Shown: positions 1 through 6,475 of the stretch, in pieces
Position numbering within the stretch: position 1 is the stretch's first letter
Layout of the letters: the number at the start of each line of letters is the position of its first letter
Origin: UBA11164 sp002420085
Lineage (GTDB): Bacteria; Pseudomonadota; Gammaproteobacteria; Xanthomonadales; Xanthomonadaceae
DNA: 6,896 bases
Assembly (NCBI GenBank): GCA_031976395.1
Contig: DALYLJ010000171.1
Span: forward strand, 1-6,896
Reading direction: 5' to 3'
Notes under the pieces: generated by a model
What the model was told of the DNA's origin: nothing
The model's database searches: none
The model's input: the letters and a program-made list of their open reading frames with translations, nothing else
Translations under genes and position numbers: made by a program

Positions 1-1
1 C

Positions 2-1435
2 GACGAACTGGCCCGCCTGGGCAAACCTAGGCCGACCCTGATCGCCGTGGTTCACCCGGATCTACCCTTCATGGCTGGCGACGCCGCCGTGCAGTCGGAC
101 TTTTTTGATGCCGTGCTCGACCACCCGGAACCGGTACCGCGCCTGTTCGCCCTGCCTCGGGCACCGGTGTCGGATGCCGAATTCGCCATCGGCCTGCATG
201 CCAGCGCCCTGGTTCGTGACGGCGGCACGCTCCAGATCGGCATCGGCGCATTGAGTGACGCCCTCAGTCACGCCCTGGCCCTGCGCCAGACCCGCAATGC
301 CGCCTATCGCGAACTGATGGAGAACCTCGCGCCCGGCCTGCACGAATCGCCATTGCATTGCGCCTGGGGCGGGCTCGGCGAGTTCGGCGTCGGCCTGTAC
401 GGCGCCAGCGAGATGATCACCGACGGCTTCAAACGGCTGGTCGAGGTCGAGGTCATCAAACGCAAGGTGGTCGATGATCTCGACCTGATGCTGCGGGTCT
501 GGCGTGGCGAGGACGATGACGCCGACCGCAGCCGCATCGAACGCGAAGGCCAGTACCTGCACGCGGCATTCTTCCTCGGCTCACACGACTTCTACGCCTG
601 GCTGCGCGCGTTGCCGGACCATGAACGCGCCCGGATCGGCATGACCCGTGTGTCGCACATCAATCAGCTCTACGGCGGCCGCGAAGCGCTGGAGCGCTTC
701 CAGCGCCGTGACGCCCGATTCTTCAACACCTGCATGATGGCGACCGCACTCGGCGCCGCAGTTTCCGACGCACTCGATGATGGCCGGGTGGTCTCCGGCG
801 TCGGTGGCCAGTACAACTTCGTGGCGATGGCGCACGCGCTGGAAGAAGGTCGCTCGATCCTGATGCTGCGCAGTACCTACGAAAACGCCGGCGCGCTGTC
901 ATCCAGCGTGCGCTGGAACTACGGACACACCACCATCCCGCGCCATCTGCGCGACATCTTCGTAACCGAATACGGCGTCGCCGACCTGCGCGGACGCAGC
1001 GACGAGGAATGCGTGATCGCCATGCTGGCGGTGACGGATGCCCGCTTCATCGACGCCCTCGCCGCTCAGGCCAAGGCGGCCGGCAAACTGGCCCGTGATT
1101 TCACCGTACCCACCGAATGGCGGCGCAACACTCCGGAGCGGATCGCCGAGTCCCTGCGACCGTTCCGCCGCCTGGGTCTGCTACCGGACTACCCGCTCGG
1201 CAGTGATTTCACCGAAATCGAACAACGACTGGTCCGCGCCCTGACCTGGCTGAAGGCCCGCACCGGCAGCCGCCGCCGCATGCTCGGACTGATCACCCAG
1301 GCACTGCGCGACGGCGGCCGCGACGACCCGGAAGCACTCACCCGCATGGGCCTGAACCGGCCCGCCGGCCTGTCCGAGCGGGTGCAGGCCCGACTGCTGC
1401 GTCTGGCGCTCAAGCACAGCGCGAGCGAGGGATGA
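2..1435 (+). CDS. Acetyl-CoA hydrolase/CoA-transferase family protein, 5'-truncated by window edge
   Basis: The reading frame is open from base 2, so the real start lies outside the window; the GTG at 47 is internal. Family motifs appear in order: LQIGIGALSDAL (230-265), SEMITDG around 407-427, whose glutamate at 410-412 falls where this family places its catalytic Glu, SGVGGQ (794-811) and VTEYGVADLRGRS (962-1000), both typical of the C-terminal AcCoA_hydro_C domain. Relatives hydrolyse acetyl-CoA or move CoA between carboxylic acids such as acetate, succinate or 4-hydroxybutyrate; they are soluble enzymes. The exact substrate cannot be read from the sequence. A segment of roughly 60-70 residues between the Glu motif and the C-terminal domain (about 450-650), rich in acidic and aromatic residues, seems longer than in small family members, suggesting a long-form enzyme. 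It lies 217 bp upstream of cas1 with no sign of a shared operon, so it is probably a chromosomal neighbour and not part of the CRISPR system. Confidence 0.85.
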   Translation, partial: DELARLGKPRPTLIAVVHPDLPFMAGDAAVQSDFFDAVLDHPEPVPRLFALPRAPVSDAEFAIGLHASALVRDGGTLQIGIGALSDALSHALALRQTRNAAYRELMENLAPGLHESPLHCAWGGLGEFGVGLYGASEMITDGFKRLVEVEVIKRKVVDDLDLMLRVWRGEDDDADRSRIEREGQYLHAAFFLGSHDFYAWLRALPDHERARIGMTRVSHINQLYGGREALERFQRRDARFFNTCMMATALGAAVSDALDDGRVVSGVGGQYNFVAMAHALEEGRSILMLRSTYENAGALSSSVRWNYGHTTIPRHLRDIFVTEYGVADLRGRSDEECVIAMLAVTDARFIDALAAQAKAAGKLARDFTVPTEWRRNTPERIAESLRPFRRLGLLPDYPLGSDFTEIEQRLVRALTWLKARTGSRRRMLGLITQALRDGGRDDPEALTRMGLNRPAGLSERVQARLLRLALKHSASEG

Positions 1436-1652
1436 GTTGCCGAGAAGCCAATGCCAGAGGCGTTTGAAGGCCGAAATCCACCCCATGATCCGTTCCTCCG
1501 ATAGTGGCGGGTGGTTCCGCACATCGAGGATGGTTCGGCCGTAATCCCCAATGGCGCCGCACCCGCCTGGCTTCGACCGCCAGCGTTGACCACGGCGAAG
1601 CCAAGACCAACACCGATTCGGCAATGCGTTTCACTCTCTCTTCGGCGCACCG
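1436..1652. other. Intergenic spacer upstream of cas1
   Basis: No convincing gene, CRISPR repeat or strong terminator is visible. It should contain the promoter for cas1-cas2-3. A TTGACC (1586-1591) resembles a -35 box but no matching -10 lies 16-18 bp downstream, so I do not call a promoter. No copy of the guide target found at 6269-6296 is seen here. Confidence 0.5.
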
Positions 1653-2627
1653 ATGGACGACCTGCATCCTTCCGACCTGAAAAGCGTGCTGCACAGCAAG
1701 CGCGCGAACATCTATTACCTCGAACACTGCCGAGTGCTGGTCAACGGCGGCCGGGTCGAATACGTCACGGATGAAGGCAAGCGCTCGCTGTACTGGAATA
1801 TCCCGATCGCCAACACCACGACGGTCCTGCTTGGCACAGGCACCTCGATTACCCAGGCCGCCATGCGTGAATTGGCCAAGGCCGGCGTGCTGGTCGGCTT
1901 CTGCGGCGGTGGTGGCACACCACTGTTCACCGCCAACGAGGTGGATATCGAAGTCGCCTGGTTTTCGCCACAGAGCGAGTATCGACCGACCGAGTACCTG
2001 CAAGCCTGGGTTCGCTTCTGGTTCGACGACGGCAAGCGCCTGGCAGCAGCGCAAGCATTTCAGCGAGCGAGACTGGAGCGAATCCGCCACTTCTGGCCGA
2101 CCCGTACTCTGCTCGAAGCCGGCTTCGAGCCCGACATGGCCACGCTTGAATCGGCGCTCGCATCCTCGCTGGCCACGATCGAGAGGGCTCCCGATACAGC
2201 CGCACTGCTGATTGAGGAGGCCCGCCTGAGCAAGCAACTCTATGCACTGGCCGCCCGCGCCAGCCGCTATGGCGACTTCACCCGCGCCAAACGCGGCACG
2301 GGCGGCGATCCGGCCAATCGTTTCCTCGACCACGGCAATTACCTTGCCTACGGTCTGGCCGCCACTGCCACCTGGGTGCTTGGGCTTCCGCATGGGCTGG
2401 CGGTCCTGCACGGCAAGACCCGACGTGGTGGACTCGTCTTCGATGTCGCCGACCTGGTCAAGGACTCCACGATCCTTCCGCAGGCGTTCATATCCGCAGT
2501 TCGCGGTGATTCCGAGCAGGACTTCCGACAAGCCTGCATCCAGGCATTGACCCGAAGCGAATCGCTGGACTGCATGATCGACACCCTCAAGGCCGTCGCC
2601 GAAAGCCTTGGTGCCAGCCACACATGA
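1653..2627 (+). CDS. cas1: CRISPR-associated endonuclease Cas1, type I-F
   Basis: This 324-residue protein has the length and sequence character of type I-F Cas1, including the near-invariant HSKRANIYYLEHCRVLVNGG stretch (14-33) and SLYWNIPIANTTTVLLGTGT (45-64). Cas1 is the metal-dependent integrase that, with the Cas2 part of Cas2-3, inserts new spacers next to the CRISPR leader. The expected metal ligands are present: Glu189 in IEEAR, His253 in LHGKTRRGG, and Asp264/Asp267 in VFDVADL, one residue offset from the Pseudomonas aeruginosa numbering I recall. The start at 1653 gives the family's usual MDDL beginning; the bases in front (ACTCTCTCTTCGGCGCACCG) lack a Shine-Dalgarno, so translation initiation is probably weak. 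Its stop overlaps the next start (ATGA), indicating coupled translation with cas2-3. Nothing suggests inactivation. Confidence 0.98.
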   Translation: MDDLHPSDLKSVLHSKRANIYYLEHCRVLVNGGRVEYVTDEGKRSLYWNIPIANTTTVLLGTGTSITQAAMRELAKAGVLVGFCGGGGTPLFTANEVDIEVAWFSPQSEYRPTEYLQAWVRFWFDDGKRLAAAQAFQRARLERIRHFWPTRTLLEAGFEPDMATLESALASSLATIERAPDTAALLIEEARLSKQLYALAARASRYGDFTRAKRGTGGDPANRFLDHGNYLAYGLAATATWVLGLPHGLAVLHGKTRRGGLVFDVADLVKDSTILPQAFISAVRGDSEQDFRQACIQALTRSESLDCMIDTLKAVAESLGASHT

Positions 2628-5600
2628 ACGTCCTGCTGATCTCCCAGTGTGACAAGAAAGCACTCACCGAGTCCCGACGCATCCTCGACCAATTCGCCGA
2701 ACGCCGTGGCGAGCGTACCTGGCAGACTCCGATCACCCAGGCTGGACTCGACACCCTGCGCCGTCTGCTGCGCAAGACGGCGCGCAAGAACACCGCCGTC
2801 GCCTGTCACTGGATCCGCGGCCGCGACCACAGCGAACTGCTGTGGATCGTCGGCGACGCCCGGCGTTTCAATGCCGATGGCGCAGTGCCCACCAACACCA
2901 CCACGCGCGACGTACTGCGCCGGAAGGACGAAAACGACTGGCACAGCCTGCAAGCCATCCATCTGCTGTCTGCCCTCGCCGCCCTGCTGCACGACCTCGG
3001 CAAATCCTGCCTCGCATTTCAACAGCGGCTGACCTCCACCGCCGTCATGGAACGCAACCAGTATCGGCATGAGTGGATATCACTGCGACTGTTTCAGGCA
3101 TTCGTCGGCGACGACCAGGATGACCGGACCTGGCTTGAACGCCTGATCAACCCCAGCGATGCCGATGACGCGAGCTGGCTGGATCGCCAGCGCCTTCGTC
3201 GTGACGGCTGCGACCCTGAGGCATCACGCGACAAACCGTTCGCACGACTGCCACCCATGGCGCGCGCGGTCGGCTGGCTGGTGCTGACCCATCACCGGCT
3301 ACCTGTGATGCCTCCCGACACGAGCCACAACGACAGCAGGCCCCGGCTCGGCTCGAAGCTCGACCGATTCCAGTCCGGCCAGCTCTACGACCTGCTGCAA
3401 CGCATCGACTGCCGCTGGAACGAGTTGCCGAGCGAAACTCGGCACGACATCATCGAGCCCTACTGGACATTCCCGCATGGACTGCCGGTCACGGTGCCGG
3501 CTTGGCGCAAGCGTGCCGCCCGAATCGCCAAACGCCTGCTCGACCTGATGGCCCTGCCCGACCATCACGACTGGACGGCCGACCCTTACGTGATGCATCT
3601 GGCCCGACTCGGACTGATGCTGGCCGACCACCACTACTCTCGCCTGTCGGAAGTGCAGCAACGCGAACATTTCGATCCGAACTATCCGCTCCACGCCAAC
3701 ACCCGCGATGGTGGTGTTCTCAATCAGAAACTCGATGAGCACCTGCTCGGCGTCGCCAAGCATTCAGCCATCGTCGCCCATGCACTGCCCGGCTTCGCCG
3801 ACAGCCTTCCGCGCCTGGTCCGACACAAGGGTCTACGCCAGCGCAGCGCCGACCCACGTTACCGCTGGCAGGATCGTGCCACCGACACCGCGACCGGCAT
3901 GCGCGAACGCGCCGCGCGGCAAGGTGCATTCATCGTCAACATGGCTTCGACCGGTCGGGGAAAGACGCTGGCGAACGCGCGGATCATGAACGCCCTGGCC
4001 GACCCGGCCAAGGGCATGCGTTGCGCCTTCGCCCTCGGTCTGCGAACCCTCACCCTGCAAACCGGCCAGGCATTCCGTGACCTGCTCAACCTGTCCGATG
4101 ACCAACTGGCGGTCCGGGTTGGAGGCGCCGCCAATCGGGAGTTGTTCGAACTGCGGGCAGAGGAAGCCGAACGGACCGGCTCGGCCTCGACCCTGGGACT
4201 TATCCCCGAGGACGGCGGCGTATTGTTCGAGGGGAATGACCAACACCCGCTGCTGCAACGACTCACCCATGAGCCGAGGGTGCGCGCCCTGCTGGCCGCA
4301 CCCTTGCTGGTCTGCACGGTGGATCATCTGACACCGGCCACGGAAAGCCAGCGCGGCGGCCACCAGATCGTCCCGATGCTGCGCCTGATGAGTGGCGACC
4401 TGGTGCTCGATGAACCGGACGACTTCGATCTCACCGACCTGCCCGCCCTCACCCGCCTGGTGCATTGGGCCGGTCTGCTGGGCGCTCGCGTGCTGCTGTC
4501 CTCCGCCACCTTGCCGCCGGCACTGGTCGAGGGCCTGTTTCTGGCCTATCTGGACGGACGTGTCTGGTTTCAACGAAACCGAGGCGACCGACCCGGCGAG
4601 CAGCAAGCCGTCTGTTGTGCCTGGTTCGACGAATTCGACCAGCAGCAGATCGACAGCGGCGACGCCGACGGCTTCCGATCGGCACATCTGGAATTCGCCC
4701 AACGCCGCCACCAGCGCCTCGACAAGGAAACCGCACGGCGACGCAGCGAATTGCTGCCGCTGTCGTTGGTCGGCATCGAGCGCAGCGCCATCCGCACCGA
4801 ATTCGCCGGCAAGCTGCGCGAGGCCGCACTGCGGCTGCATGAAACCCAACACGGAATCGACCCGCACAGTGGCAAGCGCATCAGTTTCGGCCTGGTGCGC
4901 ATGGCCAACATCGACCCGTTGTTCGATGTCGCACTGGCACTCTATCGCCAAGGGGCTCCGGACGGCGTGCGCATCCATCTGTGCGTCTACCACGCGCGGT
5001 TTCCACTGCTGATCCGTTCCGACATCGAAAGGCGTCTGGACCTGACTCTCGACCGCAAACGGCCCGATGCCGTGTTTGCCCGACCGGAAATTCGCCACGC
5101 GCTAGACTCGTCAACCGAACCAGACCAGCTTTTCGTGGTTCTGGCATCCCCGGTCGCCGAAGTCGGCCGTGACCACGATTACGACTGGGCCGTGGTTGAA
5201 CCATCCTCCATGCGCTCACTGATCCAACTGGCCGGCCGGGTTCGACGGCATCGTGACGAAACAGTCACTGATCCGAACATCATGCTCTTCAACAGCAACC
5301 TGCGACATTTCGAACACCCCCATGAACCTGCCTTCTGTAAACCCGGCTTCGAGGGCTACAACAGCGACCAACGATTCCGGCTCCTATCCCACGCCCTGTC
5401 GGACCTGCTCGAACCTCACGAATACCAGATCATCGACGCGCGTCCGCGCCTGCTGCCCCGACCCCAGTCCGAGTGGCAACCCACCCGACGCCTGACCGAC
5501 CTGGAGCACGCCCGTCTCGCCGACACCATGCTGCCCAGCCCGTCCAACACGCAGCCGCTAGGTGACCGAGACATCCGCCTCGGACACCGAACACGGCCGC

Positions 5601-6022
5601 CAACCAATGCCGCCAATGCCGCCAGCCAATGGCGCGTCCCGCAGGTCTGGCTGAGCGCCGTCCTGCCGCAGCAGCAACCATTCCGCGCCGAAACCTTCCG
5701 GCAGATCGAACTGGTCCTGCTGCCCAATGAAGACGAGGACGACTATGTCCTGCACCGGATCGAACCGACCATGCCGCGTCGGCAATCGCTCTACATCCCT
5801 ATCGAGAACAGCATGCTGTGCCGTATCCCGGACGCTGCATTGAGCGGCCCGGGCATCCAGCCCTGGGGCGAAACCGACTACCTGCGCGCCCTGACCACCC
5901 TCGCCGAATCGCGGGACGAGCCGCTCGACCGATGCGCCAAACGCTACGGCACCGTGACCGTACCGGCCAGCGAGCATGGCTGGCGCTTCCACCCGGCCCT
6001 GGGCTTCGGCGAGGCGAAATGA
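2624..6022 (+). CDS. cas2-3: Cas2-Cas3 fusion nuclease-helicase, type I-F
   Basis: This 1132-residue protein is the Cas2-Cas3 fusion diagnostic of type I-F. Residues 1 to about 95 form the Cas2-like domain (MNVLLISQCDKKAL start), which joins Cas1 in the adaptation complex. The HD nuclease follows: His123-Asp124 in LLHDLGKS, His149 in YRHEW, and His223-His224 in LTHHRLP. The helicase has Walker A STGRGKT (442-448), a DExD-type motif II DEPDDFD (596-602), motif III SSATLPP (626-632) and motif VI QLAGRVRRHR (868-877). A family C-terminal region follows. The enzyme is recruited by target-bound Csy Cascade and unwinds and degrades the non-target strand; it also acts with Cas1 in spacer acquisition. 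All key residues I can locate are intact. The length is close to known homologues (about 1,050-1,150 residues). The start is fixed by the ATGA overlap with cas1. It is followed by an unusually long 713-bp gap before cas8f. Confidence 0.98.
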   Translation: MNVLLISQCDKKALTESRRILDQFAERRGERTWQTPITQAGLDTLRRLLRKTARKNTAVACHWIRGRDHSELLWIVGDARRFNADGAVPTNTTTRDVLRRKDENDWHSLQAIHLLSALAALLHDLGKSCLAFQQRLTSTAVMERNQYRHEWISLRLFQAFVGDDQDDRTWLERLINPSDADDASWLDRQRLRRDGCDPEASRDKPFARLPPMARAVGWLVLTHHRLPVMPPDTSHNDSRPRLGSKLDRFQSGQLYDLLQRIDCRWNELPSETRHDIIEPYWTFPHGLPVTVPAWRKRAARIAKRLLDLMALPDHHDWTADPYVMHLARLGLMLADHHYSRLSEVQQREHFDPNYPLHANTRDGGVLNQKLDEHLLGVAKHSAIVAHALPGFADSLPRLVRHKGLRQRSADPRYRWQDRATDTATGMRERAARQGAFIVNMASTGRGKTLANARIMNALADPAKGMRCAFALGLRTLTLQTGQAFRDLLNLSDDQLAVRVGGAANRELFELRAEEAERTGSASTLGLIPEDGGVLFEGNDQHPLLQRLTHEPRVRALLAAPLLVCTVDHLTPATESQRGGHQIVPMLRLMSGDLVLDEPDDFDLTDLPALTRLVHWAGLLGARVLLSSATLPPALVEGLFLAYLDGRVWFQRNRGDRPGEQQAVCCAWFDEFDQQQIDSGDADGFRSAHLEFAQRRHQRLDKETARRRSELLPLSLVGIERSAIRTEFAGKLREAALRLHETQHGIDPHSGKRISFGLVRMANIDPLFDVALALYRQGAPDGVRIHLCVYHARFPLLIRSDIERRLDLTLDRKRPDAVFARPEIRHALDSSTEPDQLFVVLASPVAEVGRDHDYDWAVVEPSSMRSLIQLAGRVRRHRDETVTDPNIMLFNSNLRHFEHPHEPAFCKPGFEGYNSDQRFRLLSHALSDLLEPHEYQIIDARPRLLPRPQSEWQPTRRLTDLEHARLADTMLPSPSNTQPLGDRDIRLGHRTRPPTNAANAASQWRVPQVWLSAVLPQQQPFRAETFRQIELVLLPNEDEDDYVLHRIEPTMPRRQSLYIPIENSMLCRIPDAALSGPGIQPWGETDYLRALTTLAESRDEPLDRCAKRYGTVTVPASEHGWRFHPALGFGEAK

Positions 6023-6026
6023 GCCA

Positions 6027-6048
6027 CAGGTCGGTCTACCGACACCTG
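6027..6048 (+). terminator. Hairpin just after cas2-3, possible weak terminator
   Basis: CAGG-TCGGT (6027-6035), loop CT, then ACCGA (6038-6042), a two-base bulge, and CCTG (6045-6048) make a 9-bp stem starting 5 bases after the cas2-3 stop. There is no T-run after it, so it may protect the 3' end or be Rho-assisted and need not be a classical intrinsic terminator. Confidence 0.35.
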
Positions 6049-6107
6049 ACCTGAAGACTCATGTCGCCCCCCACGCGTGCCACGACTCGCCGGGTAACCG
6101 GGCGGCT

Positions 6108-6142
6108 GCGTTTACCAAGGCTGCCTGTTCGGCAGTAAACGC
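6108..6142 (-). repeat. Extended hairpin at the 3' end of the guide RNA
   Basis: GCGTTTA (6108-6114) and TAAACGC (6136-6142) are perfect 7-bp complements that stack outside the CTGCC/GGCAG repeat stem, separated by a 6-nt one-sided bulge (6115-6120). Normal I-F repeats lack this outer stem. It could stabilise or end the RNA. No T-run follows on the minus strand. Confidence 0.55.
6113..6140 (-). repeat. Degenerate type I-F repeat, downstream copy (supplies 3' hairpin)
   Basis: On the minus strand the first 20 bases, GTTTACTGCCGAACAGGCAG, match the canonical repeat at 17 of 20 positions, with the CTGCC/GGCAG stem and a G...A loop kept. The last eight bases, CCTTGGTA, have drifted from the handle CTAAGAAA. 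A terminal repeat does not need its handle, so the decay fits its position. Confidence 0.85.
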
Positions 6143-6166
6143 TGAGCACTCACACAACAGCGACTA

Positions 6167-6194
6167 TTTCTAAGCTGCCTGCGCGGCAGGATCG
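6167..6194 (-). repeat. Degenerate type I-F repeat, upstream copy (supplies crRNA handle)
   Basis: Read on the minus strand, the first five bases are CGATC where the canonical repeat has GTTCA, but the stem CTGCC-GCGCA-GGCAG is a perfect 5-bp stem with a 5-nt loop starting G and ending A, as Cas6f prefers, and the following CTTAGAAA matches the canonical handle at 7 of 8 positions. About 19 of 28 positions match the Escherichia coli/P. aeruginosa-type repeat I recall. Confidence 0.85.
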
Positions 6195-6250
6195 ACAGCG
6201 GTCGGTGTGCGTCCCGTCTTGCACTCGGTCAGAATTCGCGCTACGATCCT
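6195..6250 (-). ncRNA. Candidate short leader or creT-like RNA between the promoter and the mini-CRISPR
   Basis: A minus-strand transcript from the TATAAT at 6257-6262 would start near 6250 and cross this segment before reaching the mini-CRISPR. In known CreTA modules the small toxin RNA sits in exactly this slot. A GGGAGGA purine tract (6253-6247) overlaps the predicted transcription start. There is no ATG; the only near start is a GTG at 6224-6222 with no good ribosome site. I therefore cannot point to a toxin element, and the segment may simply be the leader of the guide RNA. Confidence 0.25.
6219..6247 (+). promoter_or_regulatory. Possible plus-strand promoter facing the minus-strand one
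   Basis: TTGCAC (6219-6224), 17 bp, then TACGAT (6242-6247) is a moderate sigma70-type match on the + strand with a predicted start near 6254. It would transcribe through the guide target (about +15 to +40) toward cas8f, so Cascade bound there would act as a roadblock. Each hexamer match is only partial. Confidence 0.3.
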
Positions 6251-6256
6251 CCCTCG

Positions 6257-6285
6257 ATTATAGATTTCAAAGAGTACTCAAAAAA
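6257..6285 (-). promoter_or_regulatory. Minus-strand promoter with perfect TATAAT
   Basis: TATAAT on the minus strand (ATTATA at 6257-6262) is a perfect -10 in an AT-rich island unlike the surrounding GC-rich DNA. At 17 bp spacing the -35 hexamer is TTTTTT (6285-6280), a weak match, so an activator or the AT-rich upstream DNA may help. Transcription would start near 6250 and run toward the mini-CRISPR. The guide's target covers the -35 and most of the spacer. Confidence 0.6.
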
Positions 6286-6296
6286 CAGAGACTAGG
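6269..6296 (-). promoter_or_regulatory. Predicted Cascade/guide-RNA operator with I-F PAM
   Basis: The minus strand reads CC (6296-6295), the type I-F PAM, then a protospacer matching the mini-CRISPR guide at positions 1-5 (TAGTC), 7-11 (CTGTT), 13, 15-19 (TGAGT) and 21-23 (CTC). Mismatches are at 6, 12, 14, 20 and 24-26. Positions 6, 12 and 24 are flipped out and unpaired in type I Cascade, so the seed is effectively perfect. The mismatched PAM-distal end should favour binding without Cas2-3 cleavage. The site overlaps the minus-strand promoter, so binding should block it. Confidence 0.75.
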
Positions 6297-6314
6297 ATTT
6301 TCCAACACCGCCCA

Positions 6315-6392
6315 CAGAGTGTGAACCTCTGCGTGCGTAACAGCAATCACGCCGACCTGGCCGTCGGCGGTTCACAACCTACCCGTAAGGTT
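6315..6392 (+). repeat. Cluster of three small hairpins in the cas2-3/cas8f gap
   Basis: Three stem-loops follow one another on the + strand: CAGAG/CTCTG (6315-6319, 6327-6331), GCCGAC/GTCGGC (6351-6356, 6363-6368; 6-nt loop), and AACCT/AGGTT (6376-6380, 6388-6392; 7-nt loop). They could fold a 5' leader of a cas8f transcript. Short stems like these also arise by chance in GC-rich DNA. Confidence 0.3.
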
Positions 6393-6416
6393 CTGCTCGG
6401 GAGGAGGGTATAGCGG

Positions 6417-6455
6417 ATGATTTGCAGTCACGCGAAGTCAAGAGTAGTCGATTGA
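6417..6455 (+). CDS. Possible 12-codon mini-ORF behind a perfect Shine-Dalgarno
   Basis: AGGAGG (6402-6407), a full anti-16S match, lies 9 bases before ATG 6417, opening MICSHAKSRVVD and a TGA at 6453-6455. It is too short for a normal gene. Its codons include AGT, TCA, AGA and GTA, which look uncommon next to the flanking GC-rich genes. A strong ribosome site on a tiny ORF with minor codons recalls CreT-type tRNA-sequestering RNAs and also leader peptides. It lies on the opposite strand from the mini-CRISPR and about 120 bp past the guide target, so the link is only by neighbourhood. It may also be chance. Confidence 0.25.
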   Translation: MICSHAKSRVVD

Positions 6456-6475
6456 AGGTTCAGCCGCCAGCGGCC

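Larger units (their letters stand above)
6113..6194 (-). ncRNA. Degenerate mini-CRISPR encoding a single crRNA-like guide RNA (CreA/CreR-like)
   Basis: Two type I-F-like repeats on the minus strand flank a 26-nt guide (6166 down to 6141). After Cas6f cleavage the predicted RNA is a 54-nt unit: handle CTTAGAAA (6174-6167; canonical I-F handle CTAAGAAA), the guide, then the 3' hairpin GTTTACTGCCGAACAGGCAG (6140-6121; canonical GTTCACTGCCGTATAGGCAG). Each repeat is conserved only in the half that ends up in this RNA and has decayed in the other half, which points to selection for one functional guide. The guide is 6 nt shorter than the usual 32, equal to one Cas7f segment. It partly matches a promoter-like site 128 bp away beside a correct PAM. 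Known relatives in architecture are CreA antitoxin RNAs of CreTA modules and Cas-regulating CreR RNAs. Which of the two it is, and whether it is expressed, is inferred and cannot be seen. Confidence 0.82.
6144..6294. repeat. Direct repeat pair: guide (6144-6166) and its target (6272-6294)
   Basis: The two 23-bp segments, 128 bp apart, agree at 19 positions. Shared blocks on the + strand are GAG, ACTCA, AACAG and GACTA. This similarity is what ties the mini-CRISPR to the promoter region. Confidence 0.85.

Noticed and set aside
1410..2663. 417-codon minus-strand ORF opposite cas1, and the 421-codon one at 3833-5098 opposite cas2-3
   Set aside because: Long antisense frames are common in GC-rich genes; the + strand carries clear Cas1 and Cas2-3 motifs and the antisense products look like nothing known.
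5976..6173. 65-codon ORF crossing the end of cas2-3 into the mini-CRISPR
   Set aside because: Most of it is out-of-frame cas2-3 sequence and its end lies in the mini-CRISPR; no ribosome site.
6113..6194. An ordinary, merely short adaptive CRISPR array
   Set aside because: Repeats differ from each other, the spacer is 26 and not 32 nt, and the spacer matches a local promoter and not an evident foreign element.
6370..6400. A third CRISPR-like repeat (GTTCAC followed by a 5-bp stem)
   Set aside because: Only GTTCAC agrees with the I-F repeat; the stem is AACCT/AGGTT with a 7-nt loop and there is no handle.
6321..6413. 30-codon GTG-started frame ending in AGG AGG GTA TAG
   Set aside because: No ribosome site and no conserved features; the tandem AGG codons are simply the Shine-Dalgarno of the following mini-ORF.
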